DNA from: Mycobacteroides chelonae CCUG 47445
GTDB taxonomy: Bacteria; Actinomycetota; Actinomycetes; Mycobacteriales; Mycobacteriaceae
NCBI RefSeq assembly: GCF_001632805.1
Contig: NZ_CP007220.1
Span: 4,526,001 to 4,590,000, forward strand
Direction of reading: 5' to 3'
DNA: 64,000 nucleotides
A model generated the notes under the pieces. The model did no database searches and had not been told where the DNA came from. It worked only from the letters and a program-made list of their open reading frames with translations. Made by a program: the position numbers and the translations under genes. Below are positions 63,040 to 64,000 of this stretch, in pieces (the first letter of the stretch is position 1; each line of letters starts with the position of its first letter).

Positions 63040-64000
63040 ATGACAAAGGCCGATCCAGAATGGTTCTACTCCGTCGCCGCCAAACTTTCAGAGGCGGCCA
63101 CTTCCTTCGAAGCTCGCTTCACCGCACTTGACCAAAAGCTGAATGTCTCTCGATCAGCGGGCGGCTACGCAACCGGTGGACCCCGCTGGAGCTCCAGCTA
63201 TGACCAATCCGCGTCTGACGTGTTCGAAGTCGGCTCCCTTGGGGTGATGGCAGCGACGGTCCTCGCGAAGTTGGTACATGAAGCGGGGCTCAACGAGGCC
63301 AGAGCGGAGAACGAGTCGAGTCCAACGGGCCCTCAAGAACGTACTCCGCCGCCGCCCTCGGGGAGCAAGATCAACCACGCCATGCACCCCAGCCAGCTGT
63401 CCGTCGGCGGAAACAACTCCAAACCAGACCATTGGTCTCTCATTGCCGACTATGTAAAAAAGGAATGGGCTGATTGCGACGAGAGTCGAATTCGTGCGGC
63501 GGGGTCTGCCTTTAGTTCCTTCGGCACCGACAGCCAGAAGCAAGCAACCGACCTTTGGAATGCCTGCACGACGATCTTCACTGATGATCGACAAAAAGGC
63601 TATCCAGAGATCAATGAAATGGTCACTGAAATCGCCAACGTATGTGGCGCACTCAAAGGGGAGGTCGCTTCCGACCTGGGCGTAGCCTGCGAAGCCGTAG
63701 GTTCAAAAGCCGCCGAGATGAAGAAATTAGGTCAGCAATCCCTTACGATACTGCATTACATTATCCTATCTTATGAAGTGGACAAGGTACTGGCGCGAAG
63801 ACTTCCTTTTGGCGATCGAATACGAAAAGGTATTGACCGACTAATTGAATTCAACAAAAGGGAATACGCTAAAGCCAATGACAAACTCATGGAGTCAATC
63901 AACCAAAAGGTAGACCAAGCAGCCGAATCTAACGAGGGCATCAACAATCTGGCGACAACGGACGCCAAGTTTCTGTCAAATCTCCTGGACAGAATTCCCA
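63040..64000 (+). CDS. Large putative type VII-secreted protein, N-terminal part (cut by window end)
   Basis: An open frame starting ATG at 63040 and continuing past base 64000 (over 320 codons, no stop). The N-terminus is helical (WFYSVAAKLSEAATSFEARF), followed by a Trp-Ser-containing turn (GPRWSSSYDQSA), a Pro-rich linker (near residues 95-115) and a long helical region rich in Lys/Asn. It resembles the targeting half of LXG/WXG-type polymorphic toxins; the effector part is outside the window. The base composition falls toward the end. Confidence 0.75.
   Translation, partial: MTKADPEWFYSVAAKLSEAATSFEARFTALDQKLNVSRSAGGYATGGPRWSSSYDQSASDVFEVGSLGVMAATVLAKLVHEAGLNEARAENESSPTGPQERTPPPPSGSKINHAMHPSQLSVGGNNSKPDHWSLIADYVKKEWADCDESRIRAAGSAFSSFGTDSQKQATDLWNACTTIFTDDRQKGYPEINEMVTEIANVCGALKGEVASDLGVACEAVGSKAAEMKKLGQQSLTILHYIILSYEVDKVLARRLPFGDRIRKGIDRLIEFNKREYAKANDKLMESINQKVDQAAESNEGINNLATTDAKFLSNLLDRIP

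Overview
The window reads as chromosomal DNA of a rapidly growing mycobacterium, most likely of the Mycobacteroides abscessus/chelonae type. Three things suggest this: high GC with GTG starts and tightly packed genes; typical mycobacterial families (cutinase-like, FAAL, LpqI, FadE5/FadA2/FabG4/HtdX, WXG100 proteins); and a backbone that follows, in reverse, the M. tuberculosis order Rv0237-Rv0251c as I remember it. Backbone genes are hsp20/acr2 (171), the sdh1 operon (20144-23929), a flavin reductase (26886), fadE5 (32343), fadA2 with an F6-type sRNA (40836-42368), fabG4-htdX (42468-44671), a TetR regulator (47820) and lpqI (58253). Species assignment is inference.

Blocks that are not part of that order sit between the backbone genes. 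Layout: 1-10288 holds hsp20, an acyl-ACP desaturase, a TetR/DUF4383 pair, a cutinase-like protein lacking its serine, a CYP102-type fused P450-reductase, a Tat-exported isochorismatase-like protein, and an intact oxyR diverging from ahpC-ahpD. From 10285 to 20033 there are ten catabolic genes in two divergent units. Each divergence point carries the same 14-bp palindrome, and the cluster encodes its own GntR regulator; the substrate is unknown. From 20056 to 24791 is the sdh1 operon behind a CRP-like site. From 24830 to 32072 are small regulators with clear palindromic operators, an SDR, a tautomerase, a crotonase, a 2OG oxygenase and a transmembrane Ser/Thr kinase.

From 32244 to 48485 lies the fatty-acid block. 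Two identical 16-bp palindromes, one upstream of the TetR gene and one between fadA2 and fabG4, plus a weaker match before fadE5, suggest one TetR regulon. Inside this block are an oxidoreductase set (SuoX-like, alcohol dehydrogenase, DUF2236) and an unusual sulfate-binding-protein/SulP pair. From 48603 to 60694 are TerC, three P450s, a FAAL without a PKS, LpqI, and an ECF42-like sigma factor whose own promoter closely matches the promoter of a distant YCII/DGPF gene pair.

The right edge (60730-64000) looks different and is AT-richer toward the end. It has tandem lipoprotein paralogues, an unknown protein, two WXG100-type small proteins and the start of a large protein cut by the window edge. 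This arrangement is like a type VII secretion effector locus. No tRNA, rRNA, CRISPR array, transposase or prophage gene was seen.
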